A stretch of 41,355 nucleotides of DNA, taken from positions 1-41,355 of the forward strand of contig JAHZKX010000014.1 in the NCBI GenBank assembly GCA_022600195.1, written 5' to 3'. Every line of letters starts with the position of its first letter. The stretch's first letter is position 1. Under the pieces are notes generated by a model. It did no database searches. It was not told the DNA's origin and saw only the letters and a program-made list of their open reading frames with translations. Below, in pieces: positions 23,596-31,254 of the stretch. The position numbers and the translations under genes were made by a program. The stretch is from Planctomycetota bacterium (GTDB lineage: Bacteria > Planctomycetota > Planctomycetia > Planctomycetales > Planctomycetaceae).

Positions 23596-24677
23596 TCGAT
23601 CTGACACAGTCGCAAGTAGCTTCGCCACTGGTTCACTGCGTGAAGATCGCCCCGGGCACAGCATGGGTCAAAGAGCCGCGTGTCGCAATTGACGCGCCGC
23701 CCGATGACGAGATCGATCCACTTCCCGAAACACAATGGCCCATTGAAAACACGGCAAGTGGTGAACCACAAAGCGTTCCCGAACGCACAGGCGTGTGTGG
23801 CGTAGTGAGTCCGCGCATTCTGGCTTTACCGGGCGGCGGGTTCCGGATGTATTACACGCAGATCCTGCCACGTGTCGGCTTTCCTGCGGGAGCCAATGAT
23901 TATGACAACGCCACGGCGCGGATTTTAAGTGCCGTTTCCACAGAGGGAGCAGTGTGGGTTCCCGAACCCGGCGTGCGACTTTCTTCCCAAGAGGGCGGCG
24001 CGGGAGAATTTCGAGTGGCTTCCTCCGAAGTCGTTCCGACTGACAAGGCCCAACAGTTGAGGATGTATTTTGAATGTTGTCCCGGTCCGCAATCGACGTT
24101 AAGCACCATTCGCAGTGCCGTCTCCTCGGATGGCGGGCTGGAGTGGACTCCTGAGCCGGGCGTCCGGCTGGGATCAAGCGAGCATCGTTATTCATCCCCG
24201 CGGATTTTGTTTTTAGAGGACGGCAGGTGTCGCCTGTATTGCCTGGCGATTGGACACGGAATCGTGAGCGCATTGTCAGAAGATGGTGGACTCACCTTTC
24301 AACCGGAACCTGGAGTACGGATCGGACAGGATACGCACTATGATTCACAGGCTGCCTTCGCCTGCGAAATTCTTAAAGTAGCTGGCGCGGGTTATGTGAT
24401 GTACTACGCAGGATACAGTGCCCCCAATAAAGCTTACATCCTGCGAGCGACTTCTGATGACGGCCTGGCATGGAGAAAAGATCCTAAGCCAGTAATCTCA
24501 CCCGATGGCACAGGTTGGGACGCCGTAAAATGTTCGGAAATGTGCCTGATTCAACTACCTCAGAAAGCAGGAGAGACTTCCCGTTTTCGCATGTTCTATG
24601 AAGCTTGCGATGGTAACGGTGTCGACCAACGCGGCGTGTGGCGCATTGCCGGTACTACTTCCCAGAAATTGCATTAA
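23592..24677 (+). CDS. Five-bladed beta-propeller glycosidase/sialidase-like protein
   Basis: This 361-residue protein has no signal peptide. It is built of repeated blades carrying the phrase PEPGVRLxS (at about residues 117, 182 and 239) and DPKPVISPDGTGWD. Strands such as FRMYYTQ, LRMYFECC, YVMYYAGYSA and FRMFYEAC are typical of GH43/GH32/GH130 and sialidase-like five-bladed propellers. Catalytic acids cannot be assigned with confidence. Translation begins at TTG 23592, overlapping the PhyH stop by four bases, a sign of tight coupling. It is either a glycan- or sugar-derivative-acting enzyme or a binding scaffold for the oxygenase. Confidence 0.75.
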   Translation: MIDLTQSQVASPLVHCVKIAPGTAWVKEPRVAIDAPPDDEIDPLPETQWPIENTASGEPQSVPERTGVCGVVSPRILALPGGGFRMYYTQILPRVGFPAGANDYDNATARILSAVSTEGAVWVPEPGVRLSSQEGGAGEFRVASSEVVPTDKAQQLRMYFECCPGPQSTLSTIRSAVSSDGGLEWTPEPGVRLGSSEHRYSSPRILFLEDGRCRLYCLAIGHGIVSALSEDGGLTFQPEPGVRIGQDTHYDSQAAFACEILKVAGAGYVMYYAGYSAPNKAYILRATSDDGLAWRKDPKPVISPDGTGWDAVKCSEMCLIQLPQKAGETSRFRMFYEACDGNGVDQRGVWRIAGTTSQKLH

Positions 24678-24707
24678 GTGGACTACTTGATTCTACACAT
24701 ATCATTA

Positions 24708-25904
24708 TTATTCTGTTTCGGGTGTTGGGACATCTTCCGAATATATTATCTCACAGTTTGGTAATATCGCCTGAAGCTGTGCGACCCCTGCCGCTGTCAC
24801 TTGTGTGCCATCGAGCATAAGGACCCTCAAATTTGTGACTCCGTGCAGGTGGATCATTCCAGCATCAGTGATTTGCGAACCGATGAAGGAAATCCATTGG
24901 AGTTTCGGAATTTTTTGTAGATGGATTAATCCAGCGTCGCTGATCTGTGTGTCTCCCAGATCTAGCACTCTGAGATTCGTAAGTTCTTTCAGGTGAATCA
25001 GTCCGGCACCTCGTATTTGTGTATTATTTAAACAGAAACAATACAGTTTCTTAAGCGTTTTTAAATGGACTAATCCGGCATCACTGATCTGAGTACCCGA
25101 GAGATCAAGATAATCCAAGTTAGAGAGTCCTTTCAGCTGAATCAGCCCTCGATCTCGCAATGGCGTATTGGTTAAATCAAGCCAATCCAGTTTCTTAAGC
25201 GATTTCAGATGGCCTAACCCAGCATCACTGACCTGAGTACCTGAGAGATCAAGACGAGATAAGTTAGAGAGTCCTTTCAGGTGGATTAATCCCGCATCAG
25301 TTACTTGTGTATCATTGAGATGAAGTCCATCTAATTTGACAAGCTTTTTGAGGTGAATTAATCCGGTATCATTGGCTTGTGTTGCACTGAGATAAAGGGT
25401 TTCTAATTTCACAAGTGCTTTGAGGTGACTCAGCCCCGCATTCGTGATTTCGCTGCTGTTAACTTCAAGGCATTTTAGATGCTTGAATTGACATAGGAGA
25501 GCGAGTTCTGTGTCGTTAAGATCAGTCTTGGTACTACAGTCGAAAGCCGTCACTGTTTCAAATGGGATAAGTTGATTTTCACTCAGTGTACTGTAAAGCC
25601 AGCTCTGCCAACTGAATGGCATAGATCCGAGCAGATACCCAGGTTCTGAATTGAAATCGACATCATCGAGTAATTTCAGTTTTTGAATCGCCTGGGCATT
25701 TTGAACGAGGGGTAATACGACACTCACAATTAAAATGAGAATCACAAGAACTACCGCTCTCCAGATCCACCGGAACCAGGCTATTCGTGTTTGTTTTATT
25801 TCCGTTTTTTCCGTTTGTTCTACCATCAGATTTCCCGGATTTGGGAGAGCAATGCTGCGAAAGAGGGTCTCTTTGTTGGAGACCCATGAAAGCATCTTTA
25901 TCAT
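24708..25904 (-). CDS. Membrane-anchored leucine-rich-repeat protein
   Basis: This protein of up to 398 residues has a single transmembrane helix (about residues 45-66, RAVVLVILILIVSVVLPLV). A linker then leads to about eleven 24-residue leucine-rich repeats of the pattern GLIHLKxLxxLxxLxLxxTQIxDA (about 125-390). This is the common planctomycete 'T(Q/N)(I/V)(S/T)DAGL' LRR type. The repeats should face the periplasm and bind protein or carbohydrate. The start is uncertain: ATG 25904 or ATG 25826 (MVEQTEKTE); the latter puts a 7-bp hairpin (25865-25885) in the leader. Confidence 0.85.
   Translation of the reverse strand: MIKMLSWVSNKETLFRSIALPNPGNLMVEQTEKTEIKQTRIAWFRWIWRAVVLVILILIVSVVLPLVQNAQAIQKLKLLDDVDFNSEPGYLLGSMPFSWQSWLYSTLSENQLIPFETVTAFDCSTKTDLNDTELALLCQFKHLKCLEVNSSEITNAGLSHLKALVKLETLYLSATQANDTGLIHLKKLVKLDGLHLNDTQVTDAGLIHLKGLSNLSRLDLSGTQVSDAGLGHLKSLKKLDWLDLTNTPLRDRGLIQLKGLSNLDYLDLSGTQISDAGLVHLKTLKKLYCFCLNNTQIRGAGLIHLKELTNLRVLDLGDTQISDAGLIHLQKIPKLQWISFIGSQITDAGMIHLHGVTNLRVLMLDGTQVTAAGVAQLQAILPNCEIIYSEDVPTPETE
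24740..25480 (-). repeat. 72-bp tandem repeats encoding the LRRs
   Basis: Roughly ten successive 72-base units share phrases such as ATCAGTGATGCAGGATTA (reverse complement on this strand). Some neighbouring units are nearly identical, implying recent duplication or gene conversion. Confidence 0.8.
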
Positions 25905-26004
25905 AAAGCAAAACGGGCGCGATACAAATTATAATTCTGAAATAGACAGACTATCGTAGTAGCCTTTGTCTCTCATTTCCTTTGATCATATTTGGAAGCC
26001 GCTT

Positions 26005-26703
26005 TTAAGCCAGATCGAAGAGCATGATCTCGGCGTCGCTGATTGCCTGAATGGTGAGCAAACTTTCTTCACTCACTGCGACGCCATCACTGGTTTCCAG
26101 ATTCACTCCATTGAGGATTACCGAGCCGCGTAATATCTGTAGCCAAACGTGGCGCTCTTTTGATAACTCGTGTACCACCTGCGCTTCGGCATCGAGTTTG
26201 GCAAGGTAAATTGAAACGTCCTGATGAATCATTAGAGAACCCTGCTCTGCGGTCGGAGAGGCCACCAGCCGTAACCGGTTGTGTTGTTCATCGTCAGGAA
26301 ATCGTTTCTGTTCGTAGCTGGGTTCGATTCCTTTACTCTGAGGTAACAGCCAGATTTGATACAGATGCACGGGATCGGTGGGGGAAGGATTGAATTCACT
26401 GTGTGTGATGCCGGTGCCTGCGGACATGCGTTGGAATTCGCCCGCGCGCAGAATTTCTCCGTTGCCCATTGAGTCTTTGTGTTCCAGCGCGCCTTCCAAA
26501 ACGTAAGTCACTATTTCCATATCTCGATGCGGATGCGTTCCGAATCCCTGGCCGGGCTGGACGCGATCTTCATTCATCACTCTCAAAACGCGAAATTTCA
26601 TATGCTCCGGGTCTTGATAGGATGAAAACGAGAAAGTGTGATACGCTTCGAGCCAGCCGTGATGGGCGTGCCCCCGCTCGTTTGCTTTGCGAACCTGTAA
26701 CAT
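26005..26703 (-). CDS. Pirin family protein (YhhW-like)
   Basis: This 232-residue bicupin has all four metal ligands of the pirin/YhhW family in place: His57 and His59 (GTHPHRDMEIVTYV), His101 and Glu103 (GITHSEFNPS). The N-terminal signature is HHGWLEAYHTFSFSSYQDP. YhhW-type pirins can show quercetin 2,3-dioxygenase activity, but the physiological role is uncertain. It is cytosolic and monocistronic, with CAGGGA before the ATG. Confidence 0.93.
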   Translation of the reverse strand: MLQVRKANERGHAHHGWLEAYHTFSFSSYQDPEHMKFRVLRVMNEDRVQPGQGFGTHPHRDMEIVTYVLEGALEHKDSMGNGEILRAGEFQRMSAGTGITHSEFNPSPTDPVHLYQIWLLPQSKGIEPSYEQKRFPDDEQHNRLRLVASPTAEQGSLMIHQDVSIYLAKLDAEAQVVHELSKERHVWLQILRGSVILNGVNLETSDGVAVSEESLLTIQAISDAEIMLFDLA

Positions 26704-26920
26704 TGATTCATTCCCTGTTTCTGATTCTAATCCTGATCCTGATCACGTTGATTGATTGACATACATCATTTTTCGGCAATACACTTTAGTTTACATGTTT
26801 ATTGTTTATATATCATGTTTTATTTGTAATTCCCACGTAATCCTCTCCTGGTCATGGTATTACGGTCTGAAATGTGTCTGAAATCCAGTGATCTCGGAAG
26901 CTGCTGCTAGCAGAGTCCTG

Positions 26921-27325
26921 TTATAGATAGGACTCGATTTTGGCTTTGATTTCATCACGGACACGACGAAACATGTGCATCTTTTCGTCATCGGAGCCGG
27001 TGGCGTCTGCGGGATCATCGAAGGGCCAGTGCAGTGTTTCTGTGGCACCGGAAAAGACGGGACAGGATTCTTTCGCATTATCACAGACGGTCACAACCAG
27101 ATCGAACGGCTGATCTTTGAACTGGTCGAGCGATTTGCTCGTGTTGGCATTGAGGTCGATCTCCAGTTCCTGCATCGCCTGGATTGCCAGAGGATGCACA
27201 TATCCGGAGGGTTTTGATCCCGCCGACTCCGCCTGCCATTCGCCGGCGCCCAGCGTTTCCCACAATTCTTCAGCCATCTGTGAGCGACAAGAGTTTCCCG
27301 TACACAGAATTAAAACACGTTTCAT
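26921..27325 (-). CDS. arsC: Arsenate reductase, thioredoxin-coupled (LMW-PTP fold)
   Basis: This 134-residue enzyme reduces arsenate to arsenite. It carries the phosphatase-like P-loop Cys8-TGNSC-Arg14-S and the two further redox cysteines Cys81 and Cys88 (TVCDNAKESCPVF) that form the internal disulfide cascade. An acid sits in PFDDPAD. This is the B. subtilis/S. aureus-type ArsC. It is the last gene of the arsR-acr3-arsC unit, 35 bases after acr3. Confidence 0.93.
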   Translation of the reverse strand: MKRVLILCTGNSCRSQMAEELWETLGAGEWQAESAGSKPSGYVHPLAIQAMQELEIDLNANTSKSLDQFKDQPFDLVVTVCDNAKESCPVFSGATETLHWPFDDPADATGSDDEKMHMFRRVRDEIKAKIESYL

Positions 27326-27360
27326 TATTTTGATTCCCTTATGTTGTTTTATATTATTTT

Positions 27361-28602
27361 CTATTCGTCACTCACAGAATTAGATGTTCGTGAGTCAGTC
27401 GGTTCCGCAGAGGTATGATGCGGAAACCAGTTTTGAGTTTTCAAGCAGAACTTAACCAACATCAACATCAGCGGCACCTCAATCAGCACGCCCACAACCG
27501 TGGCGAGTGCCGCCCCCGAGGATAACCCGTAAAGCATCGTTGCGGTAGCGATAGCAACTTCGAAATGATTAGAAGCGCCGATCATTGCTGTAGGAGCCGC
27601 GTTGTCGTAAGTCAATCCCATGACCTTCGAGAGTATATAACCCAAAGCAAAGATCAAAATGGTCTGGAGAAACAATGGAATGGCGATCCAAAGAATCGTC
27701 ATCGGGTTATTCAAAATGGTCTCTCCTTTGAATGAAAAAAGCAAAACCAGCGTCGCCAGCAGCGCCACAATGGTCACCGGCGTGAGAACATGCAGAAATT
27801 TCTCACGAAACCAGGTTTCGCCTTTGCTGGCGATGAGCCACTTACGCGAAAAGAAACCTGCCACCAGCGGAAGTGCGACATAGACACCTATCGAGAGCAG
27901 TAAAGCTTGCCAGGGAACGGGAAGTTTTCCCACACCGAGCAGGTATCCGCCTAAGACGCCGTAGAGAACTAACATCGCCAGCGAATTGATGGCAACCATG
28001 ACCAGCGTGTGTCCATCGTTTCCTTTTGCGAGAAAGCCCCACACCAGCACCATCGCCGTGCAGGGTGCAATTCCCAGTAAGATGCAGCCTGCCAGATAAC
28101 TTCGCCACAATGGAACTTGCAGCATTTTCACACCTTCGACCAGCACCACTTTCCCCGATCCATATTCGGCTCCGACCTCGAGATTCGCTCCGAAAGGCAT
28201 TTTTACATAATCCACTGCTTCCGGGCCGATGAAGGCAAGGAAAAGCGTACCCAGAAAGAAGCTGGCAATCGCATACATGGTAAATGGCTTAATCGCCCAG
28301 TTGATGAATAGTGTCAATCCTACGGGGCGCATGGCCTTGCCCGCTTTGAGAACTTCACCGAAATCAATTTTCACCATGATGGGATACATCATGAAGAACA
28401 GACAGACGGCAATGGGAATTGAAACGACGGGGGCATCGTTGACATAGATGGCCATGCCATCGAGTGTCTGCGCAAAGCCCGGCGCCACTTTCCCCAGAAT
28501 CATTCCCGCAACGATACACAGGCCTACCCACACGGTCAGGTATCGTTCAAAAAAACTGATCCCCTGATTTCCAGTAGCAGAACAACTATTGTCTGCGGTC
28601 AT
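27361..28602 (-). CDS. acr3: ACR3 family arsenite efflux permease
   Basis: This 413-residue inner-membrane transporter of the BASS superfamily has ten predicted spans and the conserved cysteine Cys181 in [14 protein letters not shown], needed for arsenite transport. Other family blocks are [14 protein letters not shown] and [12 protein letters not shown]. An insertion of about 35 residues (about 127-165, with [11 protein letters not shown] and VVLVEGVKM) lies between two early spans and is longer than in short ACR3 proteins. It works with ArsC by exporting the arsenite that ArsC makes. It sits 27 bases after arsR. Confidence 0.95.
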   Translation of the reverse strand: MTADNSCSATGNQGISFFERYLTVWVGLCIVAGMILGKVAPGFAQTLDGMAIYVNDAPVVSIPIAVCLFFMMYPIMVKIDFGEVLKAGKAMRPVGLTLFINWAIKPFTMYAIASFFLGTLFLAFIGPEAVDYVKMPFGANLEVGAEYGSGKVVLVEGVKMLQVPLWRSYLAGCILLGIAPCTAMVLVWGFLAKGNDGHTLVMVAINSLAMLVLYGVLGGYLLGVGKLPVPWQALLLSIGVYVALPLVAGFFSRKWLIASKGETWFREKFLHVLTPVTIVALLATLVLLFSFKGETILNNPMTILWIAIPLFLQTILIFALGYILSKVMGLTYDNAAPTAMIGASNHFEVAIATATMLYGLSSGAALATVVGVLIEVPLMLMLVKFCLKTQNWFPHHTSAEPTDSRTSNSVSDE

Positions 28603-28629
28603 TATTATCTTTCCTTCAAAGCTCTATTT

Positions 28630-28950
28630 TTACTTGAGCGACTTTTGGCGCCCTTTGAGATCTGACAGCAGAACCGTCTCCATGCACGAAAAGAAACCGT
28701 CCAGACAACCACAGGTCACCCGGTAGTAACTGAGGGCTCCCGCTTTGCGGACATCAACCAGGCCGACCTCTTTCAGAATGGCGAGATGCTTCGAAACGGT
28801 CGATTGATCTGCACCGACCTGTTCGGTCAGCTCGCCGACACACATCTCCTGTTTTTGCAGGAGATCAAGCATCAGCAAACGACTGGGGTGCGCCATCGCC
28901 TTGGCGATCTTTGCCCTCGCTTCATATTGTTTTCGTATCTTTTCTTCCAT
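28630..28950 (-). CDS. arsR: Arsenite-responsive ArsR repressor
   Basis: This 106-residue winged-helix repressor of the ars operon has recognition region VGELTEQVGADQSTVSKHLAILKEVGL. The classical CVC metal site is absent. Instead cysteines cluster at the C-terminus: Cys80-x-Cys82 and Cys89 (TCGCLDGFFSC), like the distal site of AfArsR/CgArsR-type proteins. It should release a palindrome over its own promoter when arsenite binds. No ribosome-binding site precedes the ATG. Confidence 0.93.
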   Translation of the reverse strand: MEEKIRKQYEARAKIAKAMAHPSRLLMLDLLQKQEMCVGELTEQVGADQSTVSKHLAILKEVGLVDVRKAGALSYYRVTCGCLDGFFSCMETVLLSDLKGRQKSLK

Positions 28951-28954
28951 GGCT

Positions 28955-28992
28955 ATATGGCCATATTACCAAGTATCAAAAGAATCTGTCAA
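28955..28992 (-). promoter_or_regulatory. ars operon promoter and ArsR operator
   Basis: On the minus strand TTGACA (28992-28987) and TAATAT (28968-28963) are separated by 18 bases. ATATGGCCATAT (28955-28966) is a perfect 12-bp palindrome overlapping the -10 and the expected start of transcription. The arsR ATG is 12 bases after the -10, leaving an untranslated leader of about five bases. Confidence 0.8.
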
Positions 28993-29079
28993 CCTTCGCA
29001 GTAAAACAGTGTGACATGAAGACGCGCAGGATGCGTGTGGAAGGCGAAACGATTTTCTGCGCAATAGTCGCTCCCCTAA

Positions 29080-29463
29080 TCAATCCGTTGAGCGATTCTG
29101 GCGATACCATAGCGTCAGGCTGATGAGAAAAATGAGCCATTCACCTCCAGCCAGATAGAAGGTTGTCGATTCAAAATCGGTAAACAGGAAGAAGCCGATA
29201 CTTCGAAACAAAACGAGTGAACCGTGAACCATGAGGCAAACGCCCAGCGAAAACCGTGTAACCGCATTTTGTAATAGAGGCCAAAAGAAAACCAGTGCCA
29301 ACCCGAGTTCCAGACCTCCATATACGGTCAGAAACTCTGACTGACCTGAACCGGGTTTGATGGTGAACCCCACCGATTGCGAAGTGGTCTCAGGAGCGAT
29401 TGCGCACCAGAGTGCCAGTACCAAATATAAGATTCCCACTATCGCCAGAAAGATGCGCGTCAT
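29080..29463 (-). CDS. DUF4345-like membrane protein
   Basis: This 127-residue protein has four predicted transmembrane helices. It shows FLAIVGILYLVLALWCAIAPE, the conserved SEFLTVYGGLELGLALVFF block and two further spans, matching the DUF4345 pattern of small four-helix membrane proteins. It lies upstream of arsR on the same strand, but with its own 130-base gap and the ars promoter between, so it is not clearly part of the arsenic operon. Function unknown. Confidence 0.78.
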   Translation of the reverse strand: MTRIFLAIVGILYLVLALWCAIAPETTSQSVGFTIKPGSGQSEFLTVYGGLELGLALVFFWPLLQNAVTRFSLGVCLMVHGSLVLFRSIGFFLFTDFESTTFYLAGGEWLIFLISLTLWYRQNRSTD

Positions 29464-29502
29464 TAGCTGATTATTCTTCTTTCTATAAACTTGTGTTACG
29501 AC

Positions 29503-29646
29503 TCAGAATCCTATTTTTGCGGCGCCCTGCAGTTTTAAGTTGAGTGACCCGCCCCTGACCAGCATCTCATCGAGTTCTTTGATAAACGCCGCAGAGACAG
29601 CTTTCGAATAGAGATGAGTCAGCTTCTTTCTCCCTTCCTCCAGCAT
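29503..29646 (-). CDS. Doubtful 47-residue ORF
   Basis: From ATG 29646 the frame encodes an amphipathic peptide (KAVSAAFIKELDEMLVRGG) that looks protein-like. It overlaps the end of the small membrane-protein frame by 28 bases, lies in a different frame and lacks a ribosome-binding site. It may be a 3' remnant of a gene. Confidence 0.2.
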   Translation of the reverse strand: MLEEGRKKLTHLYSKAVSAAFIKELDEMLVRGGSLNLKLQGAAKIGF

Positions 29647-29828
29647 CTCAGGCAGACAAGAAAAGCAATTAATGCGACACAAATCACGAACCAAAACAGA
29701 GTCGCGGGAATCATACCATACCCAAAGATCGTATACCGGACCGTGTAGGAATTGTTATTACCTTGCGCCAACAACATAACCAGAATGAAGAGGAGCCAAA
29801 AGTTGGATGCCAGAAAGTAACGCAGCAT
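29619..29828 (-). CDS. Small two-span membrane protein
   Basis: From ATG 29828, 69 residues include two hydrophobic spans (FLASNFWLLFILVMLLAQG and YGMIPATLFWFVICVALIAFLVCL) joined by a polar loop with NNNSYTVRYTIFG, and a basic C-terminus. The open frame could begin at 29867. No family recognised. It is transcribed away from the DUF2293 gene. Confidence 0.55.
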   Translation of the reverse strand: MLRYFLASNFWLLFILVMLLAQGNNNSYTVRYTIFGYGMIPATLFWFVICVALIAFLVCLRCWRKGERS

Positions 29829-30006
29829 AAGTCTATTCCCAATGTAACTGAAGTAAGTTCGATACAAGGATCGTTGAAAATTTAACGGTAACGCATTACC
29901 CCTCTACGGGTCAAATATATTCTGGACTAATCAATGCTAAACCATAGATGATCACGAACCAAGGGCAGATCTGTCAGGAGGGTTGTCAGACATCGACGTT
30001 CTTGTT

Positions 30007-30036
30007 AATAACAGTGACCATGATGTTATTGTTTTT
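30007..30036 (+). terminator. Terminator-like hairpin with no gene upstream
   Basis: AATAACA (30007-30013) pairs with TGTTATT (30024-30030) around a ten-base loop and is followed by GTTTTTCT. No plus-strand gene lies upstream for at least 1.5 kb, so it may end a small untranslated RNA or attenuate the DUF2293 transcript. Confidence 0.4.
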
Positions 30037-30085
30037 CTATAACGCAGGACGATCACTGATAATATTCAGAGAAACCTACTGATTG

Positions 30086-30790
30086 ATGAACGCTTCAACT
30101 TACTCACCCGGCCCTACACCAGACACGGTACAAGCTGCTGATGGAACCGTGCATTCTGTTCCTGCCGGCTGGGAGTTACTGCCTCCCGGCGATGCCGGTT
30201 TGACGCGACGGGTCAAGTCAGCTGGCGAATTCTGGGCTGTGCAGGAGAAGAAAGGGAGACGCGTCTTTTCGAAGGGGGTCTGGGCTCCTGCGAATACGAT
30301 TGAACGAATTCGTGAAGAGTTAACAGCCGAGCGTTCAACAGATGCGTATGTCAAACGCAAAGCAGCAGACGCGCGGCGGCGTGAGAAAACGCAAACCGAG
30401 TACGTGGACGACTTCTATCGTTCCGTTCTCGCGTTTCTGGATTTTCATCCCGCGCATCAAGCATTGGCAGAGCAGATGGCGCATGCGATTACCGCACATG
30501 CGACGCCGGTGGGAAGTGGTACGGTGGCACGAACCAAACGGATTCCCGTAGAACAAAGGGCTGAAGCCGCCGTCATTGCCTGGATGCGACATCAGACAAC
30601 GGCCTACGATTCAATGACGATTCCCCGCGTCAAAGGCAAACGGCGGGAAGTGCGGCGGATGCTCGCCCAGCGGTCTAAAGAACTATTAAATCAGTATCGA
30701 ACCAGCGTAACCGCGGCCACTGGTTGTCCACTGCAGCGGGCATTGACAGAAACCGCTACTGAAACAGCGATAGAAAGAGAACTCCCATGA
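30086..30790 (+). CDS. DUF2293 domain protein
   Basis: This protein of about 234 residues has an N-terminal third (DGTVHSVPAGWELLPPGDAGLTRRVKSAG) that describes a small domain of unknown type, and a basic helical middle. The C-terminal block IPVEQRAEAAVIAWMRHQTTAYDSM with a following Arg-rich helix matches DUF2293, a family often found with nucleic-acid-related genes but uncharacterised. TTG 30083 is an alternative start. Its stop overlaps the next start (ATGA at 30787-30790), so the DUF1653 gene is co-translated. Confidence 0.78.
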   Translation: MNASTYSPGPTPDTVQAADGTVHSVPAGWELLPPGDAGLTRRVKSAGEFWAVQEKKGRRVFSKGVWAPANTIERIREELTAERSTDAYVKRKAADARRREKTQTEYVDDFYRSVLAFLDFHPAHQALAEQMAHAITAHATPVGSGTVARTKRIPVEQRAEAAVIAWMRHQTTAYDSMTIPRVKGKRREVRRMLAQRSKELLNQYRTSVTAATGCPLQRALTETATETAIERELP

Positions 30791-31002
30791 AACCAGGTCG
30801 TTATCGCCATTATAAAGGCAATGATTATATTGTGATCGAGATTGCGCGCCACAGTGAGACAGAAGAAGAAATGGTCGTCTATCGACAGGACTATGGTGAG
30901 CGCGGCCTCTGGGTGCGACCGATGCCGATGTTTCTGGAAACGGTCAACGTCGACGGACGCGAAGTGCCCCGTTTTGAATTCATAGGCCCCGTGGAAGAAT
31001 AA
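30787..31002 (+). CDS. DUF1653 domain protein
   Basis: This 71-residue protein matches the complete DUF1653 domain: PGRYRHYKGNDYIVIEIARHSETEEEMVVYRQDYG, then LWVRPMPMFLETV. It is a small beta-barrel-like domain, function unknown. It overlaps the DUF2293 stop by four bases, a coupled pair. A hairpin at its 3' end separates it from the convergent CPXCG gene. Confidence 0.88.
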   Translation: MKPGRYRHYKGNDYIVIEIARHSETEEEMVVYRQDYGERGLWVRPMPMFLETVNVDGREVPRFEFIGPVEE

Positions 31003-31019
31003 CTCCTTACCACGGAGTT
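31001..31019. terminator. Short hairpin between convergent genes
   Basis: AACTCC (31001-31006) and GGAGTT (31014-31019) flank a seven-base loop, followed on the plus strand by GAATTTTCC. It overlaps the DUF1653 stop. The stem is short, so efficiency is doubtful. Confidence 0.45.
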
Positions 31020-31027
31020 GAATTTTC

Positions 31028-31210
31028 CTATTCTTCTTCTGCCCGGATTTCCGCAGATCCGTCGGGTTCCACATGCACGTGGATCACAATCGGATGACAA
31101 CAGACGGGACAGTCTTCGACATACTCCTGCTCTTTGCCTTCGGTCACATCAATGGGAACGACGATTTCTTCGCCACAGGAATCACATATATACTTGGCTT
31201 CTTCCTGCAT
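31028..31210 (-). CDS. CPXCG-type cysteine-rich zinc-binding protein
   Basis: This 60-residue protein has two cysteine pairs (Cys9-x2-Cys12 in ICDSCGEE and Cys34-x2-Cys37 in DCPVCCHP) spaced to bind one zinc ion, with an acidic tail. It matches the Cys_rich_CPXG family, small solitary proteins of unknown role. The ATG has GGGAGAAAAATC upstream. It is 44 bases from the NPCBM gene on the same strand. Confidence 0.9.
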   Translation of the reverse strand: MQEEAKYICDSCGEEIVVPIDVTEGKEQEYVEDCPVCCHPIVIHVHVEPDGSAEIRAEEE

Positions 31211-31254
31211 GATTTTTCTCCCTCTCTTTAACGCTTGTCATATATGAATTCATC

